Shown here: piece by piece, positions 33,484 through 34,348 of the stretch | How positions within the stretch are numbered: position 1 is the stretch's first letter | Layout: each line of letters begins with the position of its first letter | Translations under genes and position numbers: made by a program | NCBI GenBank assembly: GCA_038729465.1 | Contig: JAVYRZ010000011.1 | Coordinates: 1-34,348 of the forward strand | Direction of reading: 5' to 3' | Length of the DNA: 34,348 bases | From: Thermoplasmata archaeon | GTDB lineage: Archaea > Thermoplasmatota > Thermoplasmata > Thermoplasmatales > ARK-15 | Notes under the pieces: model-generated | What the model was told of the DNA's origin: nothing | What the model saw: the letters and a program-made list of their open reading frames with translations, nothing else | The model's database searches: none

Positions 33484-34348
33484 ATGATTCCTATAATAAG
33501 ACATAACCTGATCTATATTGCTTTTCAAGAACTTTTAATTCATTATTCTGAAATGATTGCTGTAATTATTTTATATCTGTTTTGGCTACGTTTAATGTTT
33601 AAAAAATTCGATCTCACAATTTCCAGAGCTTGGAACTTTGTAAAACATAATTTCTGGCTCATTATCAAAAGATTGTTTATATTTGCATTTTTACAGAAAA
33701 AGTTTATTAAAAATAAGTATGCGGCAATAATGCATTATTTCATTTCTTACGGGCTTTTGCTTCTGACCCTTTCTACTGCCCTCGTATTTTTGGATAATGA
33801 TATTCTTACACCGTTTCATATCCGCATCTTGGTAGGAAACTTCTATATCGCATTCATGTTATGGTCTGATACTGCTGGCTTAATATTTTTAATAGGGCTA
33901 TTTATGGCGCTTTATCGTAGAATCAGAAAAAAGGTGTTATTAGAAACTACCTGGGCAAACGATTATGTTATATTGTTGGGATTTTTGTTAATTGTATTTG
34001 AAGGCTTTTTTTTAGAGGGATTGAACATATACCTTTCAGGGTTCTGGTTTAATGAATATCGATATATTGGCTCACTTTTTGCAAAAATATACTTGATGGT
34101 AGGATTACCTCATGCACAGGGAGTTTTAATATACCAAATCTTGTGGTTTGCACATTTTACAACGGTGTTTATAGGGTTAGCATATCTTCCTTTTTCTAAA
34201 CTATCACACATAATTTTGTCACCTTCATACGTTGCCACAACCAGAGATAAACCGAGAGGAGAGATGTCCACTCCATTTTTGTTAGAAGAAGTTCTGGCAA
34301 AAGGAACCTTTGACATGAAATTCGGGCTGAAAAATAATAAAGAGCTTA
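33484..34348 (+). CDS. Heme-b/Fe-S membrane oxidoreductase (HdrD/NarI-like), N-terminal part, cut by window end
   Basis: The 288 visible residues form the membrane domain of a fused NarI-like/heterodisulfide-reductase-like oxidoreductase. About five helices lie near 20-38, 80-102, 118-143, 158-178 and 218-240. Likely heme-b ligands are H84 in MHYFISYG, H224 in WFAHF and H242 in KLSHI. The reading frame is open to the end and stops just where the family's first 4Fe-4S motif would begin, so the CCG/iron-sulfur part is outside. In beta-oxidising bacteria this family (EMO) passes electrons from electron-transfer flavoprotein to menaquinone. Its place beside an acyl-CoA degradation cluster fits that role. 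The SD AGGTGT at 33471-33476 precedes the ATG. No ETF gene is in view. Confidence 0.85.
   Translation, partial: MIPIIRHNLIYIAFQELLIHYSEMIAVIILYLFWLRLMFKKFDLTISRAWNFVKHNFWLIIKRLFIFAFLQKKFIKNKYAAIMHYFISYGLLLLTLSTALVFLDNDILTPFHIRILVGNFYIAFMLWSDTAGLIFLIGLFMALYRRIRKKVLLETTWANDYVILLGFLLIVFEGFFLEGLNIYLSGFWFNEYRYIGSLFAKIYLMVGLPHAQGVLIYQILWFAHFTTVFIGLAYLPFSKLSHIILSPSYVATTRDKPRGEMSTPFLLEEVLAKGTFDMKFGLKNNKEL

Overview
The window reads as an A+T-rich archaeal chromosome segment. Clear archaeal markers are Orc1/Cdc6, an aIF1 (SUI1) initiation factor, a Ser-His-Asp type signal peptidase, an AsnRS-like asparagine synthetase, COG1709- and COG2150-type regulators, TATA boxes about 26 bases upstream of many start codons, and Shine-Dalgarno sequences of the GGAGGTGAT type. 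A plasma-membrane (P3A) H+-ATPase, an orphan TrpB2 and a complete acyl-CoA beta-oxidation set fit a heterotrophic, probably acidophilic member of the Thermoplasmata. That placement is inference; no rRNA or tRNA gene is visible to confirm it.

Bases 1-2900 are an insertion-scarred border. They hold a decayed IS630-type transposase, exonuclease III, a six-to-seven-helix membrane protein with two ExxE repeats, a second transposase remnant and an Lrp-type regulator. Bases 2978-7006 carry an ACR3/SBF-family exporter, a UspA protein two bases after it, and a convergent P3A H+-ATPase. Bases 7226-11772 carry a GNAT/M20 peptidase overlapping pair, an orphan periplasmic-type binding protein, a second Lrp regulator and asparagine synthetase.

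Bases 11776-20453 are mixed housekeeping: a Pho84-like MFS transporter fused to a PhoU-like DUF47 domain, signal peptidase, Orc1/Cdc6, an overlapping folC-hflX pair, a COG1709 regulator followed by a small membrane protein, and aIF1. Bases 20476-24744 hold an aldo/keto reductase, an MFS transporter, TrpB2, and an ACT-domain regulator that converges on and overlaps trpB2.

Bases 24875-34348 are a fatty-acid degradation island. A thioesterase converges on a minus-strand operon in the order SCP2 protein, 3-hydroxyacyl-CoA dehydrogenase/enoyl-CoA hydratase fusion, thiolase, acyl-CoA dehydrogenase A, acyl-CoA dehydrogenase B. Upstream are an acyl-CoA ligase, a BCP-type peroxiredoxin and, divergently, the start of a heme-b/Fe-S membrane oxidoreductase that is cut by the window edge. 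Together they could activate fatty acids, run each round of beta-oxidation, and pass electrons to quinone. The most striking signal is that the two acyl-CoA dehydrogenases have lost complementary halves of the active site, so they probably form an obligate heteromer.

First genes of transcription units mostly look leaderless (TATA about 26 bases upstream, no SD), while downstream or SD-led genes carry GGTGAT-like sites. This was used to choose several starts.
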